This document shows, in pieces, positions 32,622 to 43,264 of a stretch of DNA of 64,000 nucleotides. The notes under the pieces were generated by a model. The model searched no databases. It saw nothing but the letters and a program-made list of their open reading frames with translations, and had not been told where the DNA came from. Location of the stretch: contig NZ_JNXC01000037.1 of the NCBI RefSeq assembly GCF_000716595.1, forward strand, positions 62,001 to 126,000. The letters are read 5' to 3'. Numbering within the stretch: the first letter of the stretch is position 1; every line of letters starts with the position of its first letter. This DNA is from Saccharothrix sp. NRRL B-16314. GTDB lineage: Bacteria; Actinomycetota; Actinomycetes; Mycobacteriales; Pseudonocardiaceae. A program made the position numbers and the translations under genes.

Positions 32622-35600
32622 GTGAAGAGCAAACGTTGGCGCGGTATGACGTGGGGAGCCGTGCTGGTCGCGGCGGGCCTCACGGCGAGCAGTCCGGGTG
32701 TGTCGGGGGCTGAGGACGTCCCGCCCACGGCCGGGGCCGAGCACCACGAAGTCACGCTGATCACCGGCGACAAGGTCGTGCTCCTCGGGGACGAGGTCAA
32801 CACCCTGATCCCCGCCGCCGGCCGAGAACGGACCGTGTTCCACAGCTACCGGCGTGACGGGCACCTGCACGTCGTGCCGCGCGATGCGGCGAAGGCGGTC
32901 TCCCAGGGCCGGTTGGACCCGCGGCTGTTCGACGTCACGACCTTGATCGAGTACGGGTACGACGACGCGGAACGCGACACCGTGCCCCTGATCGTGACCG
33001 GCGACGACCCACCGGCGACACCGGGTCTGCGCGTCGGTCTCCCCCTGTCCGCGGTCGGTTCGTACGCCGCGCAGGTGGTCAAGTCCCAGGCGACGGACAC
33101 CTGGCGCACGCTCGTGTCGAGGGCGAGCGTGCGCAAGGTGTGGCTGGACGGGTTGCGCCGGCCGAGCCTGGACCGGTCGACCGCGCAGATCGGGGCGCCG
33201 GCGGCGTGGCAGGCCGGGCACACCGGCAAGGGCGTGAAGATCGCCGTGCTGGACACCGGCGTCGACCAGGACCACCCGGACCTGGCCGGGCACGAGGTCG
33301 CGGAGCGGAACTTCACCGACGCGCCGGACAACAGCGACGACGTCGGCCACGGCACGCACGTCGCGGCGACGATCGCGAGTTCGGGCGGGAAGTACAAGGG
33401 CGTCGCGCCGGACGCGGATCTGCTGGACGTCAAGGTGTGCGTCATGGAGGGCTGCACGGAATCGGCGATCGTCGCCGGTATGCAGTGGGCGGCCGACCAG
33501 GGCGCGGACATCGTGAACCTGAGCCTGGGCGGTGGTGACACGGCCGACCTGGACCCGTTGGAGGAGGCCGTCAACACGTTGTCGGAGCAGACCGGCACGC
33601 TGTTCGTGGTCGCGGCGGGCAACAACGGCCGTCCGGAGACGATCAGCTCACCGGGCAGCGCCGACGCCGCGCTGACCGTGGGCGCGGTGGACCGGGAGGA
33701 CGGCATCGCGCCGTTCTCCAGCCGGGGGCCGAGGGTGGGCGACGGTGCGGTGAAGCCGGACATCACCGCGCCGGGCGTGGACATCGTGGCCGCGAAGTCG
33801 AGCAGCGGCTCGATCGGCACACCGGTCGACGACGGGCACGTGTCCATGTCGGGCACGTCGATGGCGACCCCGCACGTGGCGGGCGCGGCGGCGTTGATCG
33901 CGCAGCAGCACCCGGACTGGTCGGGTGCGCAGATCAAGGCGGCGTTGGTGGCGTCGGCGAAGAACAACCCGGCGCTGACGGCGTTCGACCAGGGTTCGGG
34001 TCGGGTGGACGTGGCGAAGGCGCTGACCGTCGCGGTGACGGCCGAGCCGGCGAGCCTGGCGATGGGCTTGCAGAAGTGGCCGCACACCGACGACGTGCCG
34101 GTGGCGAAGCCGGTCACCTACCGCAACGGTGGCACGGCGCCGGTCACGCTGGCGCTGACCACCGAGGTGACGGGTCCGGGTGGCGCGGACGTGCCCGCGG
34201 GGCTGATCAGCGTGTCGCCGGAGAAGGTGACCGTCCCGGCGGGCGGTGAGGCGGCGGTCACGGTCACCGCGGACACCCGGCTCGGGTCGGCGGACGGCCT
34301 GTACGTCGGTTCCGTGGTGGCGACCGGTGGGACGACGCCGCTGCGGACCGCGCTCAGCGTGAACCGGGAGGTGGAGAGCTACGACGTGGCGTTCAGCTTC
34401 CTGGACGACAAGGGCGCGCCGGCGGTCGACTACTACACGTCGGTCATCGGGCTGAGCAACGGCACGTTCGCCTTCCCCTACGACGCGGACGGCTCGTTCA
34501 CCTTGCGGCTGCCGAAGGGCGACTACTTCACCAACTCCGACGTGCAGACGGACGACACCAGGCTGGCGCTGCTCCCGCGGCCGGGCCTGACCGTCGCGGC
34601 GGACACCTCGGTGGTGCTCGACGCCCGCACCGCGAAGCCGTTGAAGATCACCACGCCGGATCCGGCGGCGGCGGAGGCGTTGGGCGATGTCACGATGGTG
34701 CGCCGCCACGGTGACCGGATGGCCAGTGTGAGCACCGCGTTCCTCGGCGGGTTCGGCCCGAACGTGTCCATCGCGCACTCGGGACCGCAACTGCCCGCCG
34801 GCGACCTGACCGGTTTGCTGGGCGCGCAGTTCCGCGGCACGCCGGACGGGGACAAGCCGGTGACGTACCGGTTCGCGTGGTCGCAGCAGGGCAGCATGCC
34901 CACCGGTTTCACGCGCGCGGTGGCCGCGGCGGACCTGGCCGAGGTGCGCACGAAGTTCGGTCCGGGTCCGACGGGGCGCGAGTACGGCCACGGCGGCAAT
35001 CCGATCACCGCGGAGGGCGTGGGCGGCTGGGCGTGGCTGCCGGACGTGGCGGCGCCGGGTGAGTCGATCAACCGGGTCACCACGGATCTGGCTTGGTCGT
35101 GGGGTTTCCTCCAGTTCGGCGCGGACGGCGCCGTCGAGGCGACGCTGACCTCGCCGGAGCGCACCTACGAGCGGGGTGCGACGAGTGACGAGCGGTTCAA
35201 CGACCCGGTGTTCTCCCCCGCACTGCCCGTGTCTCGGACGCCCTACCTGTCGCGCAGCGGCGACCGGATCAGCTTCGCGCTGCCGCTGTTCACCGACAGC
35301 GCGGGCAACGGCGGCAACGCGGCGGTCTCGTCGGCTCGGACCACGTTGCTGCGCAACGGTGTCGAGGTCGGTGAGACCGCGTACGCGGCCAACGGGTTGT
35401 TCGAGGTGGCGGCGGGCGCGGCGGCGTACCGGGTGGAGACGGACGCGGTGCGGACGACCGGCACGTCGGAGTTCGCCACGAAGGTGAGCGCCGCGTGGAC
35501 GTTCCGCTCCGACACCACGGCGGAGGACGCGTACGTGCCGCTGCCGTTGTCGGTGGTCCGGTTCACCCCGGAGTTGGACGCGACGGGTTCGGCCCCGAAG

Positions 35601-35849
35601 GGCCGGTCGCTGCGCGTGCCGCTGACCGTGCAGCAGCAGGAGGACGCGGACAACGGCCGGGTCGACCGGATCGACGTCGAGGTGTCGTTCGACGACGGCA
35701 CGACGTGGACCCCGGTGGCCGTGTCCGCGGGCGCGGCCACGATCGCCAACCCGAACGCGGCCGGGTACGGGTCGCTGCGGGTGAAGGCGACCGACAGCAG
35801 TGGCAACGCGTTGGAGCACACCGTGATCCGGGCGTACAAGATCGCCTGA
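32622..35849 (+). CDS. Secreted S8 family serine peptidase (subtilase 1)
   Basis: 1,075-residue secreted protease. The signal peptide ends near residue 30. A propeptide-like region follows (HHEVTLITGDKVVLL). The S8 domain holds the triad: Asp in IAVLDTGVD, His in DDVGHGTHVA and Ser in GTSMATPHVAGAAAL, with oxyanion Asn in VVAAGNNG. About 600 residues of beta-rich C-terminal sequence follow, starting with a DUF11/Ig-like segment (PASLAMGLQKWPHT ... VPAGGEAAVTV). GTG 32622 has GGGAGG 9 nt upstream; ATG 32646 is a fallback. Its closest relative in the window is the next gene. A hairpin at 35863-35902 ends the transcript. Confidence 0.93.
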   Translation: MKSKRWRGMTWGAVLVAAGLTASSPGVSGAEDVPPTAGAEHHEVTLITGDKVVLLGDEVNTLIPAAGRERTVFHSYRRDGHLHVVPRDAAKAVSQGRLDPRLFDVTTLIEYGYDDAERDTVPLIVTGDDPPATPGLRVGLPLSAVGSYAAQVVKSQATDTWRTLVSRASVRKVWLDGLRRPSLDRSTAQIGAPAAWQAGHTGKGVKIAVLDTGVDQDHPDLAGHEVAERNFTDAPDNSDDVGHGTHVAATIASSGGKYKGVAPDADLLDVKVCVMEGCTESAIVAGMQWAADQGADIVNLSLGGGDTADLDPLEEAVNTLSEQTGTLFVVAAGNNGRPETISSPGSADAALTVGAVDREDGIAPFSSRGPRVGDGAVKPDITAPGVDIVAAKSSSGSIGTPVDDGHVSMSGTSMATPHVAGAAALIAQQHPDWSGAQIKAALVASAKNNPALTAFDQGSGRVDVAKALTVAVTAEPASLAMGLQKWPHTDDVPVAKPVTYRNGGTAPVTLALTTEVTGPGGADVPAGLISVSPEKVTVPAGGEAAVTVTADTRLGSADGLYVGSVVATGGTTPLRTALSVNREVESYDVAFSFLDDKGAPAVDYYTSVIGLSNGTFAFPYDADGSFTLRLPKGDYFTNSDVQTDDTRLALLPRPGLTVAADTSVVLDARTAKPLKITTPDPAAAEALGDVTMVRRHGDRMASVSTAFLGGFGPNVSIAHSGPQLPAGDLTGLLGAQFRGTPDGDKPVTYRFAWSQQGSMPTGFTRAVAAADLAEVRTKFGPGPTGREYGHGGNPITAEGVGGWAWLPDVAAPGESINRVTTDLAWSWGFLQFGADGAVEATLTSPERTYERGATSDERFNDPVFSPALPVSRTPYLSRSGDRISFALPLFTDSAGNGGNAAVSSARTTLLRNGVEVGETAYAANGLFEVAAGAAAYRVETDAVRTTGTSEFATKVSAAWTFRSDTTAEDAYVPLPLSVVRFTPELDATGSAPKGRSLRVPLTVQQQEDADNGRVDRIDVEVSFDDGTTWTPVAVSAGAATIANPNAAGYGSLRVKATDSSGNALEHTVIRAYKIA

Positions 35850-35862
35850 TGCGGAATCCTTG

Positions 35863-35902
35863 ACGAGAGGGGGCATTCACTCGGATGGATGCCCCCTCTC
35901 GT
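35863..35902 (+). terminator. Strong terminator between the two subtilase genes
   Basis: ACGAGAGGGGGCAT and ATGCCCCCTCTCGT form a perfect 14-bp stem with a 12-nt loop, followed by TGATAT, 14 nt after the stop codon. Confidence 0.8.
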
Positions 35903-36096
35903 TGATATCAAGACTTTGAGTGATCGTTATTGGGCTGATCGAGTGCGGACTACCCACGAAAAAGACGCTGAACTCACCATTGCGGGTGGATAGCGTCGAA
36001 GTAGTCGGGGGGTTCGACTGTTTCCGCCGCCTTGGTCAGCGGCGCCTTCCGGCTGCGCGTTTTTCCGCCGCGCACAACAGATCCGGGAGGATGTCC

Positions 36097-39000
36097 TTGT
36101 TGACCGCGAGATCACGACGGGTCGCCTTGGCCGTGCTGGCCGCGGCCGGGCTCGTCGCCACCACGGCCACCGGGGTGGCCGGCGCGACACCGGAACCGGC
36201 GCACCGCGACACCACCGGCACGACCGTGACACTGATCACGGGTGACCGGGTCGTGCTCCACGGCACGGCGTTCACCTCGGTCGTTCCCGGCCCCGGCCGC
36301 GAACGGGTCGGCTTCCACACGTTCCACCGCGACGGACGGCTGCACGTCGTCCCGCGTGACGCGACCCGGGCGCTCGGGGACGGCAGGCTCGACCCGCGGC
36401 TGTTCGACGTGACGGGGCTCGTGGAGGCGGGCTACGACGACGCGAAGCGCGACACCGTGCCGCTGATCATCACCGGCCGGCCGCGGACCGGTGTCCACGT
36501 CACCCGCGCTCTGCCTGCGGTCGACGCCGTGGCGACGCGAACCGCGAAAGCCGACGCGACCGCGACGTTCCGGTCCCTGGTGGACGACCCGGGCGTCAAG
36601 AAGATCTGGCTGGACGGCCTGCGCCACCCCAGCCTCGACCGCTCCACCGCCCAGATCGGCGCGCCCGCGGCCTGGCAGTCCGGGTTCACCGGCGCCGGCG
36701 TGAAGGTCGCCGTCCTCGACACGGGCGTGGACCAGCAGCACGTCGACCTCGCCGGCAAGGAGGTCGCCGAGCGGAACTTCACCGACGAAGCGGACACCGC
36801 CGACCTGGTCGGCCACGGCACGCACGTCGCCGCCACCATCGCCAGTGCCGGCGGGAAGTACCAGGGCGTCGCCCCGGACGCGCAGGTCCTCGACGGCAAG
36901 GTGTGCACCCTCAGCGGCTGCGCGGAGTCCTGGATCCTCGGCGGTATGCAGTGGGCCGTCGACCAGGGCGCCGACGTGGTCAACCTCAGCCTCGGCGGTG
37001 TGGACAGGCCCGGCCTCGACCCGCTCGAAGAGGCCGTGAACACGCTGTCCGCGCAGAGCGGCACGCTGTTCGTGGTGGCGGCGGGCAACTCCGGCCGGAG
37101 CGGCACGATCGGCTCGCCCGGCAGCGCCGACGCCGCGCTCACGGTCGGCGCCGTGGACCGGGAGGACGGCATCGCGCCGTTCTCCAGCCGCGGTCCGCGC
37201 ACCGGCGACAACGCGGTGAAGCCTGACATCACCGCGCCGGGCGTGGACGTCGTCGCGGCCAAGTCCGCCACCGGCCGGCTCGGCACCCCGGTCGACGAGG
37301 GCCACGTGTCCATGTCCGGCACCTCGATGGCGACGCCGCACGTGGCGGGCGCGGCGGCGCTCATCGCCCAGCAGCACCCCGACTGGACCGGCGCGCGGAT
37401 CAAGGCGACGCTCATGGCGGCGGCGAAGGACAACCCGGCGCTGACGCCGTTCGACCAGGGCGCCGGACGGGTCGACGTCGCCGAAGCCCTGACCACCGCG
37501 GTGACGTCCGACCCGACCAGCCTGGGCATGGGTTCCCAGCCGTGGCCGCACGACGACGACACCCCGGTCACCAAGGAACTGACGTACCGCAACAGCGGCC
37601 CGGACCCGGTCACGTTCCCCGTCTCCGTCGAGGCCAGGGGCCCGCGCGGCGAACCCGCGCCCGCCGGCCTGGTGACCGTCACCCCGGCGACGGTCACCGT
37701 CCCGGCGGGTGGTGAGGCGAAGGTGTCCGTCACCGCCGACACCAGGGTCGGCACGGTCGACGGCGTGTTCGCCGGCGTCGTCGTCGCGGGCGACCTCCTG
37801 CGCACGCCCGTCAGCGTCGACCGCGAGGTGGAGAGCTACGACGTCACCACGACGTTCCTCGACGCGAACGGCCAGGCACCGGCGTACTACAGCGGTGTTG
37901 TGATGGGCATGGACAACGACGTGTTCACATCCCTGGAGGGCGCTGACAACACCGTGACCACCCGTCTGCCCAAGGGCGACTACGTGCTGGCCGCGGACGT
38001 GGCGACCGGTGACCCGCAGGACGGCCCTATCGCCGTGCTGTTCCAGCCGTCCCTGTCGCTCACCGGGAACACCTCGATCACCTTCGACGCCCGCACCGCC
38101 AAGCCGGTCAGGATCACCGCACCCGATCCGGACCCGACACCGGGGCTCTCCGAACTCCGGTTGACGCGCACCTACCACGACACGCGGTACGCGCTCGGCC
38201 TGATGTTCTTCGAGGGGTTCCCCGACGGCCTGTCGCTCGGCGGCCTCGGCGAGGCGCTGCCGGACGACCAAGCCAACTTCATGCTGTCGACCCAGCTGGC
38301 CGGCGAGCAGGTGGGCACGACCGCAGTCCGCTACCGGTTCGCGTGGCTGGAGCACGGCCGGGTGCCGACCGGTTTCGTCCGCTCACCCTCCCGGCGTGAC
38401 CTGGCCGAGGTGCGAACCGCGTTCGGACCCACGCCGGCCGGGCACGAGGTCAGGCACGGCGGCCTGCCCATCGCACCCGACGGCACCAGCCCGATGGGCA
38501 CGCTGTTCCCCGTGCCCGAGGGCGGCGACGCGGTCGACTACCTCACCGCCGACGGCTTCCGGTGGCACTGGCTGATGACGCAGTGGGACTCCGCCGCCAG
38601 TGCCGTGGCCGACTTCTCGATCGACGAACGCACCTACCGCAACGGCCGCACACACGAGGAGCGGTTCAACTTCCCGGTGTTCGGCCCCGGCCTGCCGCCG
38701 TCCCGCTACGACTACCTGGCCCGGCTCGGCGACGACATCACCGTGCAGGTGCCGCTGGTCAACGACGCCGCGAACAACTTCGGCTGGACGATCACCGACT
38801 CCGCCCGCACGACCCTCTACCGCGACGGGCAGGAGGTCGGCGAGTCCCCGGCTTCCTACGGGCGGTTCACCGTGCCGCCCGGCCCGGCCGGCTTCCGGGC
38901 CGAGGTGGACCTCGTCCGGGCACCGGGGGTCTCCGAGTTCGGCACCCGCGTCACCGGCGCGTGGACGTTCCGCTCCGACACCGTCGCCGGTGGGCAGAGC

Positions 39001-39318
39001 CGCAGGCTGCCGCTGTCGGTGGTGCGGTTCGCGCCTCGGCTCGACGGCGACGGCGGCACGCCCGCGGGCCGGGTGCTGCGCATCCCGCTGACCGTGGAAC
39101 AGCAGCAGGGCGCGGACAACGGCCAGGTTCGCGGGGTCCACGTCGAGGTCTCGTTCGACGACGGCAGGACGTGGTCCCGGGTGCCGGTCGTCGGCGGCGC
39201 GGCACTCGTGCGCAACGCCGACCAGGCGGGCTTCGCGTCGTTGCGGGCCAAGGGCTCCGACAGCAAGGGCAACACGTTCGAGCACTCGGTGATCCGGGCC
39301 TACCGGATCACCGGCTAG
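36097..39318 (+). CDS. Secreted S8 family serine peptidase (subtilase 2)
   Basis: About 1,073-residue paralogue of the preceding protease with the same layout: signal peptide (VALAVLAAAGLVATTATGVAGA), VTLITGDRVVL prosegment, and triad Asp (VAVLDTGVD), His (LVGHGTHVA), Ser (GTSMATPHVAGAAAL) plus Asn (VVAAGNSG). The beta-rich C-terminal half is matched along its length. ATG 36091 abuts the GGGAGG site with no spacer, so TTG 36097 (6 nt spacing) or TTG 36100 is more likely the real start. Similarity over the whole length shows an old tandem duplication. The strong terminator upstream means it has its own promoter. Confidence 0.92.
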   Translation: MLTARSRRVALAVLAAAGLVATTATGVAGATPEPAHRDTTGTTVTLITGDRVVLHGTAFTSVVPGPGRERVGFHTFHRDGRLHVVPRDATRALGDGRLDPRLFDVTGLVEAGYDDAKRDTVPLIITGRPRTGVHVTRALPAVDAVATRTAKADATATFRSLVDDPGVKKIWLDGLRHPSLDRSTAQIGAPAAWQSGFTGAGVKVAVLDTGVDQQHVDLAGKEVAERNFTDEADTADLVGHGTHVAATIASAGGKYQGVAPDAQVLDGKVCTLSGCAESWILGGMQWAVDQGADVVNLSLGGVDRPGLDPLEEAVNTLSAQSGTLFVVAAGNSGRSGTIGSPGSADAALTVGAVDREDGIAPFSSRGPRTGDNAVKPDITAPGVDVVAAKSATGRLGTPVDEGHVSMSGTSMATPHVAGAAALIAQQHPDWTGARIKATLMAAAKDNPALTPFDQGAGRVDVAEALTTAVTSDPTSLGMGSQPWPHDDDTPVTKELTYRNSGPDPVTFPVSVEARGPRGEPAPAGLVTVTPATVTVPAGGEAKVSVTADTRVGTVDGVFAGVVVAGDLLRTPVSVDREVESYDVTTTFLDANGQAPAYYSGVVMGMDNDVFTSLEGADNTVTTRLPKGDYVLAADVATGDPQDGPIAVLFQPSLSLTGNTSITFDARTAKPVRITAPDPDPTPGLSELRLTRTYHDTRYALGLMFFEGFPDGLSLGGLGEALPDDQANFMLSTQLAGEQVGTTAVRYRFAWLEHGRVPTGFVRSPSRRDLAEVRTAFGPTPAGHEVRHGGLPIAPDGTSPMGTLFPVPEGGDAVDYLTADGFRWHWLMTQWDSAASAVADFSIDERTYRNGRTHEERFNFPVFGPGLPPSRYDYLARLGDDITVQVPLVNDAANNFGWTITDSARTTLYRDGQEVGESPASYGRFTVPPGPAGFRAEVDLVRAPGVSEFGTRVTGAWTFRSDTVAGGQSRRLPLSVVRFAPRLDGDGGTPAGRVLRIPLTVEQQQGADNGQVRGVHVEVSFDDGRTWSRVPVVGGAALVRNADQAGFASLRAKGSDSKGNTFEHSVIRAYRITG

Positions 39319-39325
39319 CCGGTGC

Positions 39326-39354
39326 GGAGGGGCGTCCACGTCGGACGCCCCTCC
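39326..39354. terminator. Bidirectional terminator between subtilase 2 and hemQ
   Basis: GGAGGGGCGTCC and GGACGCCCCTCC form a perfect 12-bp stem around ACGTC between two convergent stop codons. Confidence 0.8.
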
Positions 39355-39358
39355 CCCA

Positions 39359-40051
39359 CTACGGCAGGTTCGTGACGAGTTCGGAGGCCGGCACGCGGGT
39401 GCCCGTGTAGAACGGGATCTCCTCGCGCACGTGCCGCCGCGCTTCGGTGTTCCGCAGGTGCCGCATCAGGTCCACGATGCGGTGCAGCTCGTCGGCCTCG
39501 AACGCCAGCATCCACTCGTAGTCGCCGAGCGCGAACGACGCCACCGTGTTCGCCCGCACGTCCGGGTAGTCCCGCGCTTCCTTGCCGTGGTCGGCGAGCA
39601 TGCGGCGGCGGTCCTCGTCGGGCAGCAGGTACCACTCGTAGGACCGCACGAACGGGTACACGCAGACGTACTTGCGGGGGTCCTCACCAGCCAGGAACGC
39701 CGGGATGTGGCTGCGGTTGAACTCGGCGGGCCGGTGCAGCGCGACCTGGCTCCACACCGGGGTGGAGGCGCGGCCGACGGCGGTGCGGCGGAACCCGCTG
39801 TAGGCGTGCTGGACCTGCTCGATCTCCTCGGAGTGCCACCAGATCATGTAGTCCGCGTCCGCCCGCAGGCCCGCCACGTCGTACACACCGCGCACCACGA
39901 CGCCCTTGGACTCCAAGCCGTCCAGGTACTCCTGCGCCTCGGACGCGGCCGGGCCGCGGTCGTCGGGCAGGCGACCGGGCTCCACCCGGAAGACCGACCA
40001 CATGGTGTAGCGGATGGTGTCGTTGAGCTCGTTGAAGTTCAGGCGGGCCAT
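39359..40051 (-). CDS. hemQ: Coproheme decarboxylase (chlorite-dismutase family)
   Basis: 230-residue HemQ/ChdC, which decarboxylates coproheme to heme b with peroxide in the coproporphyrin-dependent pathway of actinobacteria. The N-terminus [19 protein letters not shown], the stretch [17 protein letters not shown] near residue 130 and [10 protein letters not shown] near 155, holding the probable proximal His, fit the family. ATG 40051 has GAGAGGA upstream. It lies 17 nt downstream of hemY and completes a hemE-hemY-hemQ run. Ferrochelatase is not in the window. Confidence 0.93.
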   Translation of the reverse strand: MARLNFNELNDTIRYTMWSVFRVEPGRLPDDRGPAASEAQEYLDGLESKGVVVRGVYDVAGLRADADYMIWWHSEEIEQVQHAYSGFRRTAVGRASTPVWSQVALHRPAEFNRSHIPAFLAGEDPRKYVCVYPFVRSYEWYLLPDEDRRRMLADHGKEARDYPDVRANTVASFALGDYEWMLAFEADELHRIVDLMRHLRNTEARRHVREEIPFYTGTRVPASELVTNLP

Positions 40052-40068
40052 GAAGTCAATCCTCTCAC

Positions 40069-41487
40069 TCAGCGGACGCGGCCGAGCACGTGAGCGGCGA
40101 CACGGGCCGCCGCGGCGTCCGCCGTCGCGATGCACGCGGGGATGCCGACGCCGTGCAGCGTCGCGCCCGCCACCGCCAGGCCGGGCACGGCGGCGACCGC
40201 GTCCTCGATGCCCTGGACGAGGTCGAGGTGGCCCACGCCGTACTGCGGCAGGCCGCCGCCCCAGCGCGTTACGACGGTGTCGATGGGCCGGGCCGTGATC
40301 CCGGTCAGCTGGTGGAGGTCGTGCCGGACCGCCGCGACCAGGTCCTCGTCGTCGCGCTGCACCAGGTACGTCTCGCCGTGCCGTCCGACGCTGCCCCGCA
40401 CGAGCACCGGTTCCCCGGCGAGGTGCGCCCACTTGCGGCTGGAGAAGGTGAACGCCTTCGCGGTGAACGGGACGCCGTCCGGCGCCTTCTCGCCCTCCGC
40501 CAGCAGCACACCCGAACGGTGGGGCAGCTCGGTGCCGGGCGGCAGGGCCAGCGCCACCAGCGCCATCGACGCCAGTTCGACCTCGGCGTAGCGGCGGGAC
40601 GCGGCGGGTGCGACGTCGGCGAGCAGCTTGCGGGAGGCGGGCGCGGGCACCGCGAGCACCACACCGTCCACGTCCAGGTGCTGCGGCGCGGCGGCGGAGC
40701 CGATCTCCAGCCGCCAGTCCCGGCCTCGGCGGACCAGGGCGCGCACCGGCAGGCCCAGCCTGATGTCCGGCCTCGACACCTCGGCGAGCCGGGTGACCAG
40801 CGTCGACAGGCCGTCGCGGAGCGTGCCGAAGACCGGCGGTCGGGTGATCTTCGGCGGGAGGGGTGCGGGCATCGCGGTCGCGGCGGCGGCCATCAGCGAG
40901 CCGGCGCCCGAGTCGAGCGCGCGAGCGAGCTGCGGCATGGTCGCGCGCAGGCCCAGGACGTCCGTGCGGCCCGCGTACACGCCACCCAGCAGCGGCCCCA
41001 CCAGGCGTTGTCCCACTTCGGGGCCGAACCGCTCGGTCAGCAGCGCGCCGACGGCGACGTCCGCGCCGTCCAGCCGGATCGGTGGCAGGTCGGGTTCCGC
41101 GGCGACCCGGCGCAGGCCCTCGCCGGACAGCACCTGCCGCACCGCTTCCGCCGAAGCGGGGACGCCCATCATGGTGTGCGAGGGGATGGGCCGGGTGTCG
41201 CCGTCGGCGTGGATGCTCGACGGCGCCGTCGTCGGGTGCGCCACCTGGTCTGCCAGGCCGATCTCGGCGACCAGGGCGGCGGCCTCGGGGCGGCGGTGCA
41301 GGAACGCTTCCGCGCCCACGTCGTAGGCACGTCCGCCGACCTCGACCGTGCGCAGCTTGCCGCCGAGCCTGCCGGCCTGCTCGAACACGGTGATCTCGGC
41401 CGACGGGCCGAGCAGCTGGCGCAGCCGGTGCGCGGCGGCCAGGCCGGAGATCCCGCCCCCGACCACCGCGACTCGCAGCGCCCTCAT
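40069..41487 (-). CDS. hemY: Coproporphyrinogen III / protoporphyrinogen oxidase
   Basis: 472-residue FAD-dependent oxidase. The dinucleotide-binding motif [15 protein letters not shown] is at residues 7-21, followed by [13 protein letters not shown]. The C-terminal FAD segment [18 protein letters not shown] is near 440. With a downstream HemQ, the likely substrate is coproporphyrinogen III (CgoX activity) rather than protoporphyrinogen. It starts 7 nt after the hemE stop and ends 17 nt before hemQ, so the three are one operon. Confidence 0.92.
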   Translation of the reverse strand: MRALRVAVVGGGISGLAAAHRLRQLLGPSAEITVFEQAGRLGGKLRTVEVGGRAYDVGAEAFLHRRPEAAALVAEIGLADQVAHPTTAPSSIHADGDTRPIPSHTMMGVPASAEAVRQVLSGEGLRRVAAEPDLPPIRLDGADVAVGALLTERFGPEVGQRLVGPLLGGVYAGRTDVLGLRATMPQLARALDSGAGSLMAAAATAMPAPLPPKITRPPVFGTLRDGLSTLVTRLAEVSRPDIRLGLPVRALVRRGRDWRLEIGSAAAPQHLDVDGVVLAVPAPASRKLLADVAPAASRRYAEVELASMALVALALPPGTELPHRSGVLLAEGEKAPDGVPFTAKAFTFSSRKWAHLAGEPVLVRGSVGRHGETYLVQRDDEDLVAAVRHDLHQLTGITARPIDTVVTRWGGGLPQYGVGHLDLVQGIEDAVAAVPGLAVAGATLHGVGIPACIATADAAAARVAAHVLGRVR

Positions 41488-41494
41488 CGCGGTG

Positions 41495-42613
41495 TCATCC
41501 CCGCTCGTGCACCAGCTCGACGGCCCGCGTGATCATGTCCGGATCGGTGTCGGGCAGCACGCCGTGCCCGAGGTTGAAGATGTGGCCGGCGGCGGCCTCA
41601 CCCTCGCGCTTGATCCGCTTGACCTCGCGTTCCAGCGCGGGCACGCCCGCGAACAGCAACGCCGGGTCGAGGTTGCCCTGCACCACCGGCTTCGGCAGGT
41701 GCGGCGCGGCCTGCTGGAGTCGTTCGACGGCGACGTCCAGCGGGGTGCGCCAGTCGACGCCCACCACGTCCGCGCCCGCCTCGCGCATCGCGGGCAGCAG
41801 CTCGCCCGTGCCGACGCCGAAGTGGATGCGCGGCACGCCGGTGACGCTCTGGAGCACCCTCGTCGAGTGCGGCAGCACGAACTCGCGGTAGTCGCGCAGG
41901 GACAGCGCGCCCGCCCACGAGTCGAACAGCTGCACCGCCTTCACGCCCGCCTGGACCTGTACCCGCAGGAACTCGGCGGTGATGCCGGCCAGGCGGCCGA
42001 GCAGCGCGTGCCACAGGTCCGGGTTGCCGTGCATGAGCGCCTTGGTGCGCTCGTGGTTCTTGCTCGGGCCGCCTTCGACCAGGTAGGAGGCGAGGGTGAA
42101 CGGCGCGCCGGCGAAGCCGATCAGCGGCACGTCGCCGAGCTCCTTGTTCAGCAGCCTGATCGCGTCGACCACCGGCTGCACCTGCTCCTCGTGCAGCTCG
42201 GGGATCGCCTCGACGTCGGCTCCCGTGGCGACCGGCTTGGCCACGACCGGGCCGGTGCCGGGCACGATGTCCAGGTCGACACCGGCGGCCTTGAGCGGCA
42301 CGACGATGTCGGAGAACAGGATCGCGGCGTCGACGTCGTGCCGGCGGACGGGCTGCAGGGTGATCTCGCAGACCATGTCCGGGTCCATGCAGGCGTCCAG
42401 CATCGCGGTGCCTTCGCGCAGCTTGCGGTACTCCGGCAGGGAGCGGCCCGCCTGGCGCATGAACCAGACCGGGGTGCGTGACGGCCGGCCGCCGCGCGCC
42501 GCGACCAGCAGCGGCGCATCGGCCGCGGTGCCGGTCGGTGTCCCGGTCTGCGTCCCGGCTCCGGTTCCGGTCCGGGCGACGGATTCGGCTTCGGCTTCGG
42601 TGATGTCGTTCAT
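41495..42613 (-). CDS. hemE: Uroporphyrinogen decarboxylase
   Basis: 372-residue enzyme that converts uroporphyrinogen III to coproporphyrinogen III. Family marks are [16 protein letters not shown] near residue 47, [14 protein letters not shown] near 98, [19 protein letters not shown] near 165, LFDSWAGAL near 230 and [12 protein letters not shown] near 350. An extra Thr/Gly-rich stretch of about 30 residues precedes the catalytic domain and may be non-native; the start could be further in. It heads the heme operon. The DUF3000 gene diverges from it across about 96 nt. Confidence 0.94.
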   Translation of the reverse strand: MNDITEAEAESVARTGTGAGTQTGTPTGTAADAPLLVAARGGRPSRTPVWFMRQAGRSLPEYRKLREGTAMLDACMDPDMVCEITLQPVRRHDVDAAILFSDIVVPLKAAGVDLDIVPGTGPVVAKPVATGADVEAIPELHEEQVQPVVDAIRLLNKELGDVPLIGFAGAPFTLASYLVEGGPSKNHERTKALMHGNPDLWHALLGRLAGITAEFLRVQVQAGVKAVQLFDSWAGALSLRDYREFVLPHSTRVLQSVTGVPRIHFGVGTGELLPAMREAGADVVGVDWRTPLDVAVERLQQAAPHLPKPVVQGNLDPALLFAGVPALEREVKRIKREGEAAAGHIFNLGHGVLPDTDPDMITRAVELVHERG

Positions 42614-42709
42614 CTCGTTTCCTATCGTCCCACGCGTTGGACGGGCGGCGTCGTGAGGTCCGGCGTGCCGCGCTCACGTTCCGAGGTTCAGGGGCCTACA
42701 GTCCGTGCT

Positions 42710-43246
42710 GTGACGGAGCCCGAACTGTTCCAGCGGGCGGTGGCGACGCTCCGGTCGGTGCGAACCCGACCCGAACTGGAGTTGACCGAGGTGCGCCCGC
42801 CGCAACGGCTTGCGCCTTGGTCCTTCGCGTTGACCGCGGAGGTGACCGGGCCCGCCGACGAGCTGTCCACCGGACGGCTGGTGCTGCTGCACGACCCCGA
42901 GGGGGTCGAGGCCTGGTCCGGCGTGTTCCGGCTGGTGGCGTACGTGCGGGTGGAGCTGGACGCCGAACTGGCCGCCGACCCGCTGCTGCCCGAGGTGGGC
43001 TGGTCGTGGCTGGTGGAGGCGCTGGAGGTGTCGGGCGCCGCGTTCCTGGCGCTGGGCGGCACGGTCACCCAGACGTCCTCGGCCCGCTTCGGCGACATCG
43101 CCGGCCCCGCGCGCACCGACGACCTGGAACTGCGCGCCTCCTGGACCGCCGAGACCGCCGAACTGGCCGCCCACGGCACCGCGTTCTTCGACGTCATGGC
43201 CACCGCCGTCGGCCTGCCGCCCGTCGGTGTGACCACCCTCCGCTGA
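42710..43246 (+). CDS. DUF3000 domain-containing protein
   Basis: 178-residue actinobacterial protein of unknown function. Family stretches are FQRAVATLRSVRTRPELELTEV near the start, RLAPWSFALTAEV near 40 and WSWLVEALEVSGAAFLALGGTVT near 105. It lacks a signal peptide. DUF3000 often neighbours ribonuclease D in actinobacteria, and rnd is present 2.4 kb downstream here. GTG 42710 has TACAGT at 42697-42702, a leaderless promoter with 7-nt spacing; upstream starts would contain it. Confidence 0.85.
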   Translation: MTEPELFQRAVATLRSVRTRPELELTEVRPPQRLAPWSFALTAEVTGPADELSTGRLVLLHDPEGVEAWSGVFRLVAYVRVELDAELAADPLLPEVGWSWLVEALEVSGAAFLALGGTVTQTSSARFGDIAGPARTDDLELRASWTAETAELAAHGTAFFDVMATAVGLPPVGVTTLR

Positions 43247-43264
43247 CCCCGACCGGCCGCCGCC

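Noticed and set aside
33648..35876. 742-codon minus-strand frame opposite subtilase 1
   Set aside because: Arg/Gly/His-rich nonsense translation, no ribosome binding site, opposite a well-supported gene.
36112..38355. 747-codon open frame on the minus strand opposite subtilase 2
   Set aside because: It is a by-product of GC-rich codon use; the opposite strand encodes a clear S8 protease with catalytic motifs and a signal peptide.
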